DNA of 64,000 nucleotides from CAYFZO01 sp965211995 (lineage in GTDB: Bacteria; Pseudomonadota; Gammaproteobacteria; Poriferisulfidales; Oxydemutatoraceae). The translations under genes and the position numbers were made by a program. The notes under the pieces are model-generated. The model made no database searches. It had not been told where the DNA came from and worked only from the letters and a program-made list of their open reading frames with translations. The DNA lies in the NCBI GenBank assembly GCA_965211995.1, contig OZ243040.1, forward strand, positions 682,001 through 746,000, read 5' to 3'. Below, piece by piece: positions 1 through 9,058 of the stretch (its first letter is position 1; every line of letters begins with the position of its first letter).

Positions 1-1124
1 CCGAGCGGTGCCGCCGCAGCGCGCAGCGCGGCGCCGTTTCCGCGGTGCGCGAGTTTGTGCATTGCGGCGATCGCCCGCGGCGTGTTGAGGTCGTCGCCGA
101 GCGCTTCCCATACTGCGTCGTCGGCCGCGTCGTCGGCTGCGCCGACGTCGCGCAGACCGCGGTACCATTTGTCGAGCGTTTGCTGCGCTTCGCGCAGGCC
201 GTGCAGCGACCAGTCGAGTGGTTTGCGGTAATGCGTGCTCAGCAACGCAAACCGCACGACTTCGCCGTGAAAGCGGGTGAGCACGTCCCTGAGCGTCGTG
301 AAATTGCCGAGCGACTTTGCCATTTTTTCTCCGTCCACCGTGATATAGCCGTTGTGCACCCAGTAGCGGGCGAAGTGCTCGTGCCCGTAGGCGCAGCGGC
401 TTTGCGCGATCTCGTTCTCGTGGTGGGGGAACACCAGGTCTTGCCCGCCGCCGTGAATATCAATGACCTCGCCGAGGTGAGTGTATGCCATCGCCGAGCA
501 TTCGAGGTGCCAGCCCGGCCGGCCGCGTCCCCACGGGCTGTCCCAGCCCGGTTGCCGCTGCGACGACGGTTTCCACAGGACAAAGTCCGTCGGGTCTTTT
601 TTGTAGGGCGCGACCTCGACGCGCGCGCCGGCGATCATGTCGTCGCGGTTGCGCTTGGACAGGCGTCCGTAGTCGGCCATCGCCGAGACTGCAAACAGCA
701 CGTGGCCTTCGGCCTCATACGCGCAGTTGTTTTCGATCAGGCGGGAGATCATCGTGATCATCTGCGGGATGTGGCCGGTCGCTTTCGGCTCGACGGTCGG
801 TTCGAGCACGTTCAGTTTTGCGACGTCGTCGTGAAAGGCCCGGGTGTATTGCGCGGCGACTTCGGCGGCGTCGCGGCCGTCGGCGGCTGCGGCGTTGATG
901 ATCTTGTCGTCGATGTCGGTGACGTTGCGCGCGTAAACGACGTTCGCGTAGCGCAGTTTAAGCAGGCGGAACAGGGTGTCGAAAACGACAATCGGTCGCG
1001 CGTTGCCGACGTGGATATGGTTATAGACGGTCGGCCCGCATACGTACATCGTCACTTTGCCGGCGTCGAGCGGCGTGAACGTTTCGCGCTTGGCGGACAG
1101 GGTGTTGAACAACCGGATGTTCAT
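1..1124 (-). CDS. cysS: cysteinyl-tRNA synthetase, C-terminus cut by window edge
   Basis: Charges tRNA-Cys with cysteine in the cytoplasm (class I synthetase). Reading from the ATG at 1124 gives MNIRLFNTLSAKRETF, then CGPTVYNHIHVGNAR (zinc cysteine plus the HIGH-type motif), the NVTDIDDKII block typical of CysRS, HLECSAM and HHENEIAQS (zinc ligands), and GEKMAKSLGNF (KMSKS-type motif). About 374 residues are visible against roughly 460 for the family, so only the C-terminal anticodon-binding part is missing. The frame is open to base 1. The gene lies about 40 bp from the start of the rne stop region and runs in the same direction as rne. Identification is secure. Confidence 0.96.
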   Translation of the reverse strand, partial: MNIRLFNTLSAKRETFTPLDAGKVTMYVCGPTVYNHIHVGNARPIVVFDTLFRLLKLRYANVVYARNVTDIDDKIINAAAADGRDAAEVAAQYTRAFHDDVAKLNVLEPTVEPKATGHIPQMITMISRLIENNCAYEAEGHVLFAVSAMADYGRLSKRNRDDMIAGARVEVAPYKKDPTDFVLWKPSSQRQPGWDSPWGRGRPGWHLECSAMAYTHLGEVIDIHGGGQDLVFPHHENEIAQSRCAYGHEHFARYWVHNGYITVDGEKMAKSLGNFTTLRDVLTRFHGEVVRFALLSTHYRKPLDWSLHGLREAQQTLDKWYRGLRDVGAADDAADDAVWEALGDDLNTPRAIAAMHKLAHRGNGAALRAAAAPL

Positions 1125-1164
1125 CGGCTTCACCGTCGGGGCGGCGCGTCCCGCCTGGCTGCGC

Positions 1165-3798
1165 TTAATCCTGACCGTTCGGTGCGCTTTTGGTCTCGAC
1201 CTGGGTCAGGTTGGCGGGCTTTGAAAAGCGCGGCGGCTGATAGGCGTCGGGCCGTACGCCGGGCGGGTCCCGTTTTTCTCCGGTGTCGCCGGGTTTTGCA
1301 GCGGGCGCCGGTGCGGGCACCGGTGCGGGGGTTGACGCAGGCGTCGGCGCGGACGTCGGTGGTGCAGTCCGGGCGGGGGTTGATGCGGGCATCGGCGTGG
1401 GCGCCGGTGCGGAGGCTGACGCAGGCATCGGCGCAGGCGTCGGCGGCGCAGTTCGGGCGGGGGCTTTGGCAAACCGGGTTCCCGCGCTCTTATTGTCGGC
1501 GTCACTCAGGTTGCCGCTTGCGGTTACGGCGTCGCGGGGTGGCGGCGGGTTTGTCGGCAGCGTCGGCATCGGCGGCGTAAAAACGGTGCGTCCGCCCGGC
1601 GCGCGGGGTTGGCCGACGGGAGGCGTGCTTGCCGCACGAGTGGTTTGTTCGCAGCGTCCCTCGGATCTGTCCGGCAGGGTTGTCGCGACAGGGGTCGGAG
1701 TTGACGCCGGGGCGGGTGTCGCCGCGGAAGCCGGGGGTCGCCGCCTCGGCGGCGGCCTGCCACTGCGCACGCGCCCCGAACTATGACGCTGGAAGGCGCC
1801 GCGTCCGGATTCCGCGGCGCTGTCGTTGCGCTCCATGCTGCGCTGGCGACTGTCCTGACCGCTTTCCTGCCGGCCGTCCTGCCGGCCGTCCTGCCGGCTG
1901 TCCTGCCGGCTGTCCTGCCGGCCGTCCTGCCGGCCGTCCTGCCGGCCGTCCTGCCGGCTGTCCTGCTGGCCGTTTTGCCGGCCGTCCTGCCGCCGGGCGG
2001 GCTCAAAGCGCCGGTCTTGCGGGCGGCTTCTGCGGCGGCCGCCGCGTCTGCGCCGGCGTCTGCCGGCGTCTTCTTCCCTTTCTTCCCGGACTTCGTCTTT
2101 GGTCTCTGCGGCCGGCTCTTTCTGGAACAGCGAAGAGAGGAACGTGCGAAGTTTGCCTTTCTTGTGCTCGCCGGCCGTTGCCTTCGGATCCATGAAATCG
2201 ACCGCGGGGCCGACCGCCGGTTTCCCGCGTTCGCCGCCGCCGGTGCGCGCGTGCGCGCTCGGCAGCGCCGGTTTGCGCTCGGTCACCATCTGGTAACTGT
2301 ATTTGCCGCGGTTTTCAGTGTCGTCGCTGCGGTACCGGCGTATCTGGAAATGCGGTATCTCCATCTGGGGGTCGGCTACGATCATCAGTTGTACGCCGTG
2401 GCGGGTTTCGATCTCGTTGATCTTTTCGCGCTTCTCGTTCAGCAGAAAACTGGTGACGTTGAGCGGCAGTTGCGCCACTACGCGGCCGCTTTTTTCTTTC
2501 ATCGCTTCGTCTTCCATCATGCGCAGCGTCGCGAGCGCGCTCGATTCGAGCGTGCGGATCGAGCCTTTGCCGTTGCAGCGCGGGCAGACCATGTGACTCG
2601 ATTCGCTGAGCGAGGGGCGCATGCGCTGGCGCGACATTTCGAGCAGGCCAAAGCGCGAGATGCGCTCGAACTGCACGCGCGCCTGATCCTGGCGCGTCAC
2701 TTGATGCAGGCGGTTTTCGACCGTCCTGCGGTTGGACAGCGACAGCATGTCGATGAAATCAATTACGATCAACCCGCCGAGGTCGCGCAGGCGCAATTGC
2801 CGCGCAATCTCCTCCGCCGCTTCGAGGTTGGTGTTGAACGCGGTCTCTTCGATGTTGCTGCCGCGGGTCGCCCTGCCGGAATTGATGTCGATCGAGAGCA
2901 GGGCTTCGGTGCGGTCGAACACGACCGACCCGCCCGAAGGCAAGGTGATCTCGCGGTCGAACGCGGTTTCGATCTGGGCTTCGATGTGGTAGCGGCTGAA
3001 CAGCGGCACCGGCTCCTGATACAGTTTGAGTTTGTCGAGGTGCTGCGGCATCACCAGTTTGATGAAGTCGCGGGCGTCGGTGAACACGTCCTGGTCGTCC
3101 ACCATAATCTCTTCGGTGTCGTCGCTGAAGTGGTCGCGCAGCGCGCAGATCACGATGTTGCTTTCCTCGTACACCAGCAGCGGCGCGGGGCGGCTCTTGG
3201 CGGCGGTGACGATCGAGCCCCACAGTTCTCTGAGGTAATCAAGGTCGCGTTGCAGCAGTTGGATGTCGCAGCCGGCGCCTTTGGTGCGGATGATGACGCC
3301 TTCCTCGTCGCGGATGTCGAGTTGCGACAGGATCTGGCGCGTCGCGTTGCGTTCCTCGCCGTCCATGCGCCGCGACACACCGCCGGCGCGCGGGTTGTTC
3401 GGCATCAGCACCAGATAGCGTCCGGCGAGGCTCAGGAAAGTGGTCAGCGCGGCGCCTTTGCCGCCGTGGCCCTCGCGCTGCACCTGCACCAGCAACGCCT
3501 GCCCCTGATGCAGGGCGCGTGCAACCGCCTGAGAGTTATTGCGCCCGCCGGGCGTCTTGTTTTTGAAATAGGCCTGCGAGATTTCCCGGAACGGAAGAAA
3601 CCCGTGCTTGGGGTCGCCGTAATCTACGAAGGCCGCGTCGAGTCCCGGCTCAATGCGGGTAATGACGCCCTTGTATATATTCCCTTTCTTCCGTCCCGCC
3701 GAGGGCGTTTCGATGTCGAGGTCTATGAGTTTCTGTCCATCTATGATGGCGACCCGCAACTCCTCTTCCTGGGTTGCGTTGATAAGTATTTTTTTCAT
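1165..3798 (-). CDS. rne: ribonuclease E, endoribonuclease and degradosome scaffold
   Basis: Single-strand endoribonuclease for mRNA decay and for rRNA/tRNA processing; in this family the C-terminal half scaffolds partner proteins. I chose the ATG at 3798 (MKKILINATQEEELRVAI), the family's usual N-terminus, preceded by AGGGAAAG; a longer frame to 3888 exists but is unlikely. Visible are an S1 domain (about residues 37-118), the catalytic-core segments DINSGR and VIDFIDM, and the zinc-link CPRC with cysteines near 405 and 408. After about residue 490 the protein is low-complexity: an Arg-rich block (RRRRRRGGRRR), a tetrapeptide repeat (RQDG/RQDS) and an Ala/Pro tail. Length is 877 residues. 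A long leader upstream suggests autoregulation as in E. coli. Confidence 0.95.
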   Translation of the reverse strand: MKKILINATQEEELRVAIIDGQKLIDLDIETPSAGRKKGNIYKGVITRIEPGLDAAFVDYGDPKHGFLPFREISQAYFKNKTPGGRNNSQAVARALHQGQALLVQVQREGHGGKGAALTTFLSLAGRYLVLMPNNPRAGGVSRRMDGEERNATRQILSQLDIRDEEGVIIRTKGAGCDIQLLQRDLDYLRELWGSIVTAAKSRPAPLLVYEESNIVICALRDHFSDDTEEIMVDDQDVFTDARDFIKLVMPQHLDKLKLYQEPVPLFSRYHIEAQIETAFDREITLPSGGSVVFDRTEALLSIDINSGRATRGSNIEETAFNTNLEAAEEIARQLRLRDLGGLIVIDFIDMLSLSNRRTVENRLHQVTRQDQARVQFERISRFGLLEMSRQRMRPSLSESSHMVCPRCNGKGSIRTLESSALATLRMMEDEAMKEKSGRVVAQLPLNVTSFLLNEKREKINEIETRHGVQLMIVADPQMEIPHFQIRRYRSDDTENRGKYSYQMVTERKPALPSAHARTGGGERGKPAVGPAVDFMDPKATAGEHKKGKLRTFLSSLFQKEPAAETKDEVREEREEDAGRRRRRRGGRRRSRPQDRRFEPARRQDGRQNGQQDSRQDGRQDGRQDGRQDSRQDSRQDGRQDGRQESGQDSRQRSMERNDSAAESGRGAFQRHSSGRVRSGRPPPRRRPPASAATPAPASTPTPVATTLPDRSEGRCEQTTRAASTPPVGQPRAPGGRTVFTPPMPTLPTNPPPPRDAVTASGNLSDADNKSAGTRFAKAPARTAPPTPAPMPASASAPAPTPMPASTPARTAPPTSAPTPASTPAPVPAPAPAAKPGDTGEKRDPPGVRPDAYQPPRFSKPANLTQVETKSAPNGQD
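1843..1998. repeat. 12-bp in-frame minisatellite inside rne
   Basis: About thirteen tandem copies of a 12-bp unit (cggccgtcctgc on the plus strand) encode R-Q-D-G or R-Q-D-S units of RNase E, near residues 600-650. Copies differ mainly by c/t, giving Gly or Ser, and the outer copies are degenerate. The unit is a multiple of 3, so copy-number change keeps the frame. Confidence 0.9.
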
Positions 3799-4185
3799 TT
3801 CTTTCCCTGATAAGTTCGGTATTTCGAATGAGCGGGTGCATGGCCGGTTGCGGGGTTTGAGGCAAACCGACCCGCGCCGTGCGCGCACAGGCGCCGGCGA
3901 GCGGATAAAACGGATTGTGCGGAGCAGCCGTCATTCGAAAGTTAACCTGGTGCGTTTTTGTTCGCGCTCGCGGGCGTGTGCCCGGCTTGCGCGTTGCGTT
4001 CGATGCATTCATTCGGGAACCGGGTGCGTGAGTTTGCAAAAGGCGCGGTGCCAAGTTTCATCGCCGCGGGGTTATTGCCGCCAGCTTGTTTGCGTGAACC
4101 TGTCCGAGGCGGTCGTTGCCGGTTTCAGGCGGCATCGCTTCATCGCGGTTACCGCAGGCACGGGTTCCATGTATGCATTCTGTTG
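3799..4185 (-). promoter_or_regulatory. putative long structured 5' leader of rne
   Basis: No convincing gene lies here. Measured from the promoter at 4186-4215, the leader would be about 380 nt, close to the 361-nt autoregulatory leader of E. coli rne. Perfectly complementary 10-base arms, TTTCGAATGA (3822-3831) and TCATTCGAAA (3931-3940), could close a large stem just upstream of the start codon. The leader role is inferred from gene identity, promoter position and these arms. Confidence 0.5.
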
Positions 4186-4215
4186 AGTATATCATTGATA
4201 TGTTGGAAAAGTAAA
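4186..4215 (-). promoter_or_regulatory. sigma70-like promoter for rne
   Basis: On the minus strand TTTACT (4215-4210) and TATACT (4191-4186) are separated by 18 bp. This is the best sigma70 match in the gap between rne and copB. It predicts transcription starting near 4178. Confidence 0.5.
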
Positions 4216-4485
4216 CGCTGTGTGCGAGTCCATAACCTAAAGGCGCCCGGGTGATCGGCAGGCCGCGCACGGAAGGTCGCGGCGACGGCGGCCGCTCGGC
4301 GCAGCCGCGTGGTTGAATTCGTCCACGCCGGTGCAAGGGGCGACTTCCGGCGGCGGCGTTGCGGCGTTCTTGAGCGGGAGAGTCATGGCAGCGGGCAGGG
4401 GGGGTGTTTTCGGGGGGCGGTGCCGGCGGCGCGGGAATAACGATAGATTGGATACCGACCGATCTTGCTAGGGCCGCCGGCTGCG
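4216..4485. other. intergenic region, no gene recognised
   Basis: GC-rich sequence between the rne promoter and the end of copB. Open frames here look like chance frames and match no family I recognise. I see no clear terminator for copB. Confidence 0.4.
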
Positions 4486-5202
4486 CTACAACCAGCCGCT
4501 CATGCCGATAAGCCATTGCACATTCCCGGTGCCTGCACTTTCGCCACGTGCGTAATCAGCGGTATTACCGACTTTCTGTTCCCAATTGACGCCAATGTAA
4601 GGCCTGAGCTGCCTATTGACCGCATAATGCAGGCGCAGGCCAATTTCGATATTGGACAAGCCCGCCCCAGTCCCTGTGCGCCGGTCGTTGCGGCTGTGAA
4701 AATTCAGTTCTATCTCGGGTTCGAGGCTCAGTCTTTGGGTAAGCGGCAATTCGTGTCCGGCATTCACCCGAAAAGCGGCGCGGCCGCTGCCGCCGACGAA
4801 CAAGGCGGCATCGGTTTCAATGAAGTACGGCGCCAAGCCTGCAAACCCGAGAGCCAGCCAATTGCGTTCCGGTTTGGGCAGCCAGTCTCTGCGCCAGCCT
4901 ATTTGGAAATCCCAGTAAGGCGCCGTTCCCCGGCTATACAATATTTGCAGTTCGGCTCTTTCCGTGTTGCCGCCGGCGCGGGCGCCTTCGCTTTTAATCC
5001 ATAATTTATGCAGATCTCTGCCGCTCCAGACATCGAGATCCCACGTCACGGGGTTGTCGCCGTCGCCGTTACGCGCTTCGAGTTCGTTAAACTGCAATTT
5101 CATCAGCACCGGATCGTCTTCCATGCGCGCCGCCGTCGGTGCGAGGTTCGGCAGGCCGCTCAGCACGACGACAGCCGCCGCCGCTTGCAATGCTTTATTC
5201 AC
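4486..5202 (-). CDS. copB: CopB-type copper resistance outer-membrane protein
   Basis: Member of the CopB family (PF05275), outer-membrane partner of the periplasmic oxidase CopA in copper tolerance. I start at the GTG at 5202, with GGGAG six bases upstream and 10 bp past the copA stop. An upstream frame overlapping copA is a shadow. It begins MNKALQAAAAVVVLSG, a signal peptide, then family segments such as MKLQFNELEARNGDGDNPVTW cut short here, WSGRDLHKLW, and beta-strand-like repeats ending RLHYAVNRQLRPYIGVNWEQ and GMSGWL with terminal aromatic residues as in outer-membrane proteins. At 238 residues it is short and lacks the Met-rich N-terminal region of the Pseudomonas protein. It is co-transcribed with copA. 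Confidence 0.9.
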   Translation of the reverse strand: MNKALQAAAAVVVLSGLPNLAPTAARMEDDPVLMKLQFNELEARNGDGDNPVTWDLDVWSGRDLHKLWIKSEGARAGGNTERAELQILYSRGTAPYWDFQIGWRRDWLPKPERNWLALGFAGLAPYFIETDAALFVGGSGRAAFRVNAGHELPLTQRLSLEPEIELNFHSRNDRRTGTGAGLSNIEIGLRLHYAVNRQLRPYIGVNWEQKVGNTADYARGESAGTGNVQWLIGMSGWL

Positions 5203-5212
5203 TGCGCTCCCG

Positions 5213-6943
5213 TCAGGCGACGCGCACTTCGCGGAACATGCCCGGCATGTGATAGAGCAAATGGCAATGATAGGCCCAGCGTCCACGTGCATCGGCGGTA
5301 ACCTGGTAACTGATTTTGGAACCCGGCTGCACCAACACCGTGTGCTTGCGCGGGAGATGTTGCTCATCCCCGGTTTCGATCTCGCTCCACATCCCGTGCA
5401 GGTGGATCGGGTGATTCATCATGGTGTCGTTGATCAGCGTAATGCGCAGCCGTTCTCCATGGTCGAATCGAAGCGGTTCGGCGTCGGCAAATTTAACGCC
5501 GTTGAATGACCACATATAACGTTCCATGTTGCCGGTGAGGTGCAGTTCGATTTCGCGTTGCGGTTCGCGCGGATCGAGTGTTTTGCGCAAGTTGCATAGA
5601 TCGGCGTAGCTCAGTACCCGCCGCCCGTTGTTGCGCAAACCGACGCCGGGGTCGTCAAGGCGGTAACGGGCCGCGTCGGCGATCATATCCACTTGCGGAC
5701 CGCGCCGGACCGCGGGGCGGCGCACCCGCAAGCCCGTTGCGTGCCGTCTGTCGCCGTGGGCGGCGTGCCGGTCACGTCCGGCGGGGCCTGCGCCGTGCGC
5801 CATGCCCAGGTCCTCGTGGCTGAGGGTTGGAGGCCGCTCCATGTGCGGCACCGCCGCGTGCAGGGCGGGGTCGGGCGTCAAGGTGCCCCGGGCGTAGCCG
5901 GAACGATCTATGGCCTGGGCGAACACCGTATAAGCGGTGTCGCTCTCAGGCTTGATGATTACGTCATAAGTCTCGGCGACACCGAGGCGAAATTCGTCAA
6001 CGGAGATGGGTTCCACGTACTGCCCGTCGGCGGCGACCACGGTCATTTTCAAGCCCGGTATCCGCAGATCAAACAGCGTCATTGCCGCGGCGTTGATAAC
6101 ACGCAGCAGGATTGTTTCGCCGCTTTTGAACAGGCCGGTCCAGCCGGCGGCCGGCGTGCGCCCGTTCATCAGAAAAGTGTAGGTTGCACCGGTGACGTCG
6201 GACAGGTCGTTGTCGCGCATCCGCATTTGATTCCACATTGCGCGTTCGCGCCGGGTGGCGCCGGCGCCTTTTTCCCGGAGATCATGCCACCAATCGCCAA
6301 GCGTGCGGGCGTTGGTCCCGTAGTAATGGCTGAGTTTTTTGAGTTTGGCGTAAACTGTGCCGGGATTTTCGTTGGTCCAGTCCGACAGCACCACCACGTA
6401 GTCGCGGTCGTAACTAAAAGGCGCCGGCGCCTGCGGAGCAATCACGATCGCGCCATACATGCCGGTCTGTTCCTGAAAGCCGGAATGGCTGTGATACCAG
6501 TAGGTGCCGCTTTGTTTAACGTCAAACCAGTACTCAAAGGTCTCGCCCGGCTTAATGCCGGCGAAGCTCAGTTCAGGCACGCCGTCCATTGCGCTCGGCA
6601 CAATCATGCCGTGCCAGTGGAGCGAACTGTCGTAGGCAAGATCATTGGTAACGCGCAGGCTGACACGGTCATTTTCTTTCCAGTACAGGGTCGGTGCGGG
6701 CAGGCTGCCGTTGATCGTAGTCGCCAGGCGTTCGGCGCCGGTGAAATTGACTTTTTGGTAGCCGATCCGCAGGTCGAAGCGATTGCCGTGCAAGCCCGGC
6801 ACCGGGGTTTGAGAATCCTCGGAGGCCCACGACAAGCCCGGAGTAAACGCGGCCAAAGCGCTTGTCGAAACGGCGCCCAATACAAACTGCCTGCGGGTCT
6901 CGGATATGGGTTCCACTGCTTGTTTGAATCGTTTGTCAAACAT
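5213..6943 (-). CDS. copA: CopA-type multicopper oxidase, Tat-exported
   Basis: Periplasmic multicopper oxidase of the CopA copper-resistance family, likely oxidising Cu(I). The ATG at 6943 (MFDKRFKQAVEP) has GGGG five bases upstream; an ATG at 6958 is also possible. A twin-arginine motif (TRRQFVLGA) precedes a hydrophobic stretch, implying folded export. Copper ligands are visible as HWHG, WYHSHSG, HPIHLHGMW and HCHLLYHMPGMF, covering the type 1, 2 and 3 sites. The usual Met-rich linker is replaced by a His-rich stretch (RDRHAAHGDRRHATG). The length of 576 residues is normal. It heads the copA-copB operon, which separates rne from rluC. Confidence 0.94.
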   Translation of the reverse strand: MFDKRFKQAVEPISETRRQFVLGAVSTSALAAFTPGLSWASEDSQTPVPGLHGNRFDLRIGYQKVNFTGAERLATTINGSLPAPTLYWKENDRVSLRVTNDLAYDSSLHWHGMIVPSAMDGVPELSFAGIKPGETFEYWFDVKQSGTYWYHSHSGFQEQTGMYGAIVIAPQAPAPFSYDRDYVVVLSDWTNENPGTVYAKLKKLSHYYGTNARTLGDWWHDLREKGAGATRRERAMWNQMRMRDNDLSDVTGATYTFLMNGRTPAAGWTGLFKSGETILLRVINAAAMTLFDLRIPGLKMTVVAADGQYVEPISVDEFRLGVAETYDVIIKPESDTAYTVFAQAIDRSGYARGTLTPDPALHAAVPHMERPPTLSHEDLGMAHGAGPAGRDRHAAHGDRRHATGLRVRRPAVRRGPQVDMIADAARYRLDDPGVGLRNNGRRVLSYADLCNLRKTLDPREPQREIELHLTGNMERYMWSFNGVKFADAEPLRFDHGERLRITLINDTMMNHPIHLHGMWSEIETGDEQHLPRKHTVLVQPGSKISYQVTADARGRWAYHCHLLYHMPGMFREVRVA

Positions 6944-7034
6944 ATCAACCCCGTTCATGCCCGGATAAATTATTGATTTTCAGGTTACAGCGCACCTCAG
7001 CCGCTGTCAATCGAATGCAACAGTCCATAACGTA

Positions 7035-8075
7035 GTGCCGATACGCAACCGCCGCTCCGAAAAATCGCAAGGTGAGGCCGCACCGGCGCCGCGTGCGTCT
7101 GCAACGCGCAGCGGCGTGCGCCACGTCGAGGTTGCCGCCGACGACTGCGGGCGCCGGCTCGACAATTACCTGCTGACGCATTTCAAGGGCGTGCCCAAAA
7201 GCCGCATTTACCGAGCGATTCGCAGCGGGCAGGTGCGCGTCAACGGCGGGCGCGCGCGGCCGTCGCGGCGGGTCGAGGTCGGCGACGTAGTGCGGGTGCC
7301 GCCGCTGAGCGTCGCCGCGCCCGCCCTGCGCCGCGTCAGCGAGTCCGAGGCACGGCGCTTCGACCAAGCGGTGGTGTTTGAAGACGAGCACTTTATCGTG
7401 ATCAACAAGCCGGGTGGGGTGGTCGTGCACGGCGGCAGCCGCCATAACTTCGGCGTGGTCGAGATGTCGCGCGTGCTGCGCGGCGGCCGCCGCTTTCCGG
7501 CGCTCGCGCACCGGCTCGACCGCGGCACCAGCGGTTGCCTGCTGCTCGCGAAGTCGCCGCGTGCGCTGTTTGAGGCGCAGCGCGTATTTCGTCTGCGCGC
7601 CGCCGCGAAAACTTACACCGCGCTGGTGGTCGGGGAATGGGACGAGACGGTGTCGCGGGTCTGCCTGCCGCTGGCCGTGACGTCGCGGGCGCAAGCAAAG
7701 GTCGTGGTGGACGAAGCCGCGGGCAAGCCCGCCGTAACGGGGTTTGAGATCGCCGGGCGTTTCGCGGCCCGTCCCTTGGTCTGCACGTTGCTGCGCGTGA
7801 CGCCGCAGACCGGGCGGATGCACCAGATTCGCGTGCACGCGGCGGCGTGCGGTCACCCGGTCGCGGGCGACCGGCGTTACGGTGACTTCGCCGTCAACCG
7901 CGAATTCGCGCGGCGCGGCCTGCGGCGCCTGTGCCTGCACGCGAGCCGCCTGTCGCTCGAGTGCATGGGGCGCGAGTACGATTTCGAGTCGCCGTTGCCC
8001 GGCGACCTGGCCGCGGTGCTGCGGGAATTGCAGGGGCTTGTTTCAACCCCGTCCCTGCTTTGCGATAGCGTATAA
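7035..8075 (+). CDS. rluC: 23S rRNA pseudouridine synthase, RluC type
   Basis: Isomerises uridines of 23S rRNA to pseudouridine. An N-terminal S4-like RNA-binding domain (RRLDNYLLTHFKGVPKSRIY, IRSGQVRVNGGR) is followed by the RluA-family catalytic domain with the signature HRLDRGTSGCLLLAK, whose Asp is the catalytic residue, and the late motif TGRMHQIRVHAAACGHPVAGD. The start is GTG at 7035 without a clear ribosome site, and a GTG 27 codons further on is an alternative. In E. coli rluC is divergent from rne; here the same orientation is kept but copA-copB lie between them. Confidence 0.93.
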   Translation: MPIRNRRSEKSQGEAAPAPRASATRSGVRHVEVAADDCGRRLDNYLLTHFKGVPKSRIYRAIRSGQVRVNGGRARPSRRVEVGDVVRVPPLSVAAPALRRVSESEARRFDQAVVFEDEHFIVINKPGGVVVHGGSRHNFGVVEMSRVLRGGRRFPALAHRLDRGTSGCLLLAKSPRALFEAQRVFRLRAAAKTYTALVVGEWDETVSRVCLPLAVTSRAQAKVVVDEAAGKPAVTGFEIAGRFAARPLVCTLLRVTPQTGRMHQIRVHAAACGHPVAGDRRYGDFAVNREFARRGLRRLCLHASRLSLECMGREYDFESPLPGDLAAVLRELQGLVSTPSLLCDSV

Positions 8076-8108
8076 TCGCCCCCGGCTACCGTTCGTTAAG
8101 AGTAACTC

Positions 8109-9053
8109 ATGGCAGACGCGGATCGCGAAGCGTTGACACAGATTTTACAGGCGCAACTGGCGGAACAGCGCAGGGCGCGCCGCTGGAAGATATTTTTCAG
8201 ATTTGCTTTCTTCGGCCTGTTTGCGGTGTTCGTGCTGATCTTCGCATCGGTGCCGGGCGGCGGTTATACGCCGCAGGTTGGCGGTGAGCACGCGGCCTTG
8301 GTCAGGCTGGAAGGGCCGATTTTCTCAGGCCTGAATCCGGCGGTGGGCGGCGATGCGCGCGACATCGGCGAGGCGCTGCGCGATGCGTTTGCAAGCGAGG
8401 ACGCGCGGGTGGTGATCCTCGAGATCAACACGCCCGGCGGCAGCCCGGTGCAGTCGGCGTACATCGCCGACGAGATCCTGCGCCTGCGCGAGAAACATCC
8501 CGACAAGCCGCTGTACGCGGTGGTCGCCGATATTTGCATGTCGGGCGGCATGTACGCGGCGGCCGCCGCCGACAAGGTGTATGCCAACCCGGCGAGCCTG
8601 ATCGGCTCGGTCGGCGTCGTGTTCGGCGGCTTCGGTTTCGTCGAGGCGATAGACAAACTCGGCATCGAGCGCAGGCTGATGACCGCGGGCAGAAACAAGG
8701 CGATGCTCGACCCGTTCCTGCCTGAGAATCCGGAACAGGTCGCACACACGCAGGCGTTGCTGGATCAGGTGCACGCACAATTCATAGAGCGCGTCAGGGA
8801 AGGGCGCGCGGGCAAACTTGACGAAAGTTCGGAGTTGTTCGACGGGTTGTTCTGGACCGGCGAGCAGGCGCTGGAACTCGGACTCATAGACGGTTTCGGC
8901 GACGTGCGTTACGTCGCCGAGGAACTCAGCGAACTCGATGAGATCGTCGAGTACAAGGCGCACACCGCGTGGTGGAAGAACCTGTCCGGCGACCTGGGTT
9001 CGGCGATCGCCGCGCGTTTGTTCCGGCTGCTGACCCGGCCGGCGTTAAGCTAA
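8109..9053 (+). CDS. sppA: S49-family signal peptide peptidase, short SppA type
   Basis: Membrane-anchored serine protease that degrades cleaved signal peptides. One membrane helix lies near residues 28-45 (FFRFAFFGLFAVFVLIF), followed by a periplasmic Clp-fold domain. VVILEINTPGGSPVQSA is the oxyanion segment, ICMSGGMYAAAAADKVYA carries the nucleophile Ser, and TAGRNKAMLDPFLPE carries the likely catalytic Lys. Its 314 residues match the single-domain family rather than the 67-kDa E. coli enzyme. TATAAT at 8071-8076 may be its -10 box. It follows rluC by 33 bp in the same direction. Confidence 0.92.
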   Translation: MADADREALTQILQAQLAEQRRARRWKIFFRFAFFGLFAVFVLIFASVPGGGYTPQVGGEHAALVRLEGPIFSGLNPAVGGDARDIGEALRDAFASEDARVVILEINTPGGSPVQSAYIADEILRLREKHPDKPLYAVVADICMSGGMYAAAAADKVYANPASLIGSVGVVFGGFGFVEAIDKLGIERRLMTAGRNKAMLDPFLPENPEQVAHTQALLDQVHAQFIERVREGRAGKLDESSELFDGLFWTGEQALELGLIDGFGDVRYVAEELSELDEIVEYKAHTAWWKNLSGDLGSAIAARLFRLLTRPALS

Positions 9054-9058
9054 TCCCG

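Noticed and set aside
45..1580. Long plus-strand frame opposite cysS and rne
   Set aside because: Low-complexity Arg/Ala/Val translation, antisense to two clear genes; an effect of high GC.
1783..3810. 675-residue plus-strand frame antisense to rne
   Set aside because: Begins in the minisatellite and mirrors RNase E; no family resemblance.
6945..7940. 331-residue minus-strand frame opposite rluC
   Set aside because: Antisense shadow of the rluC catalytic domain.
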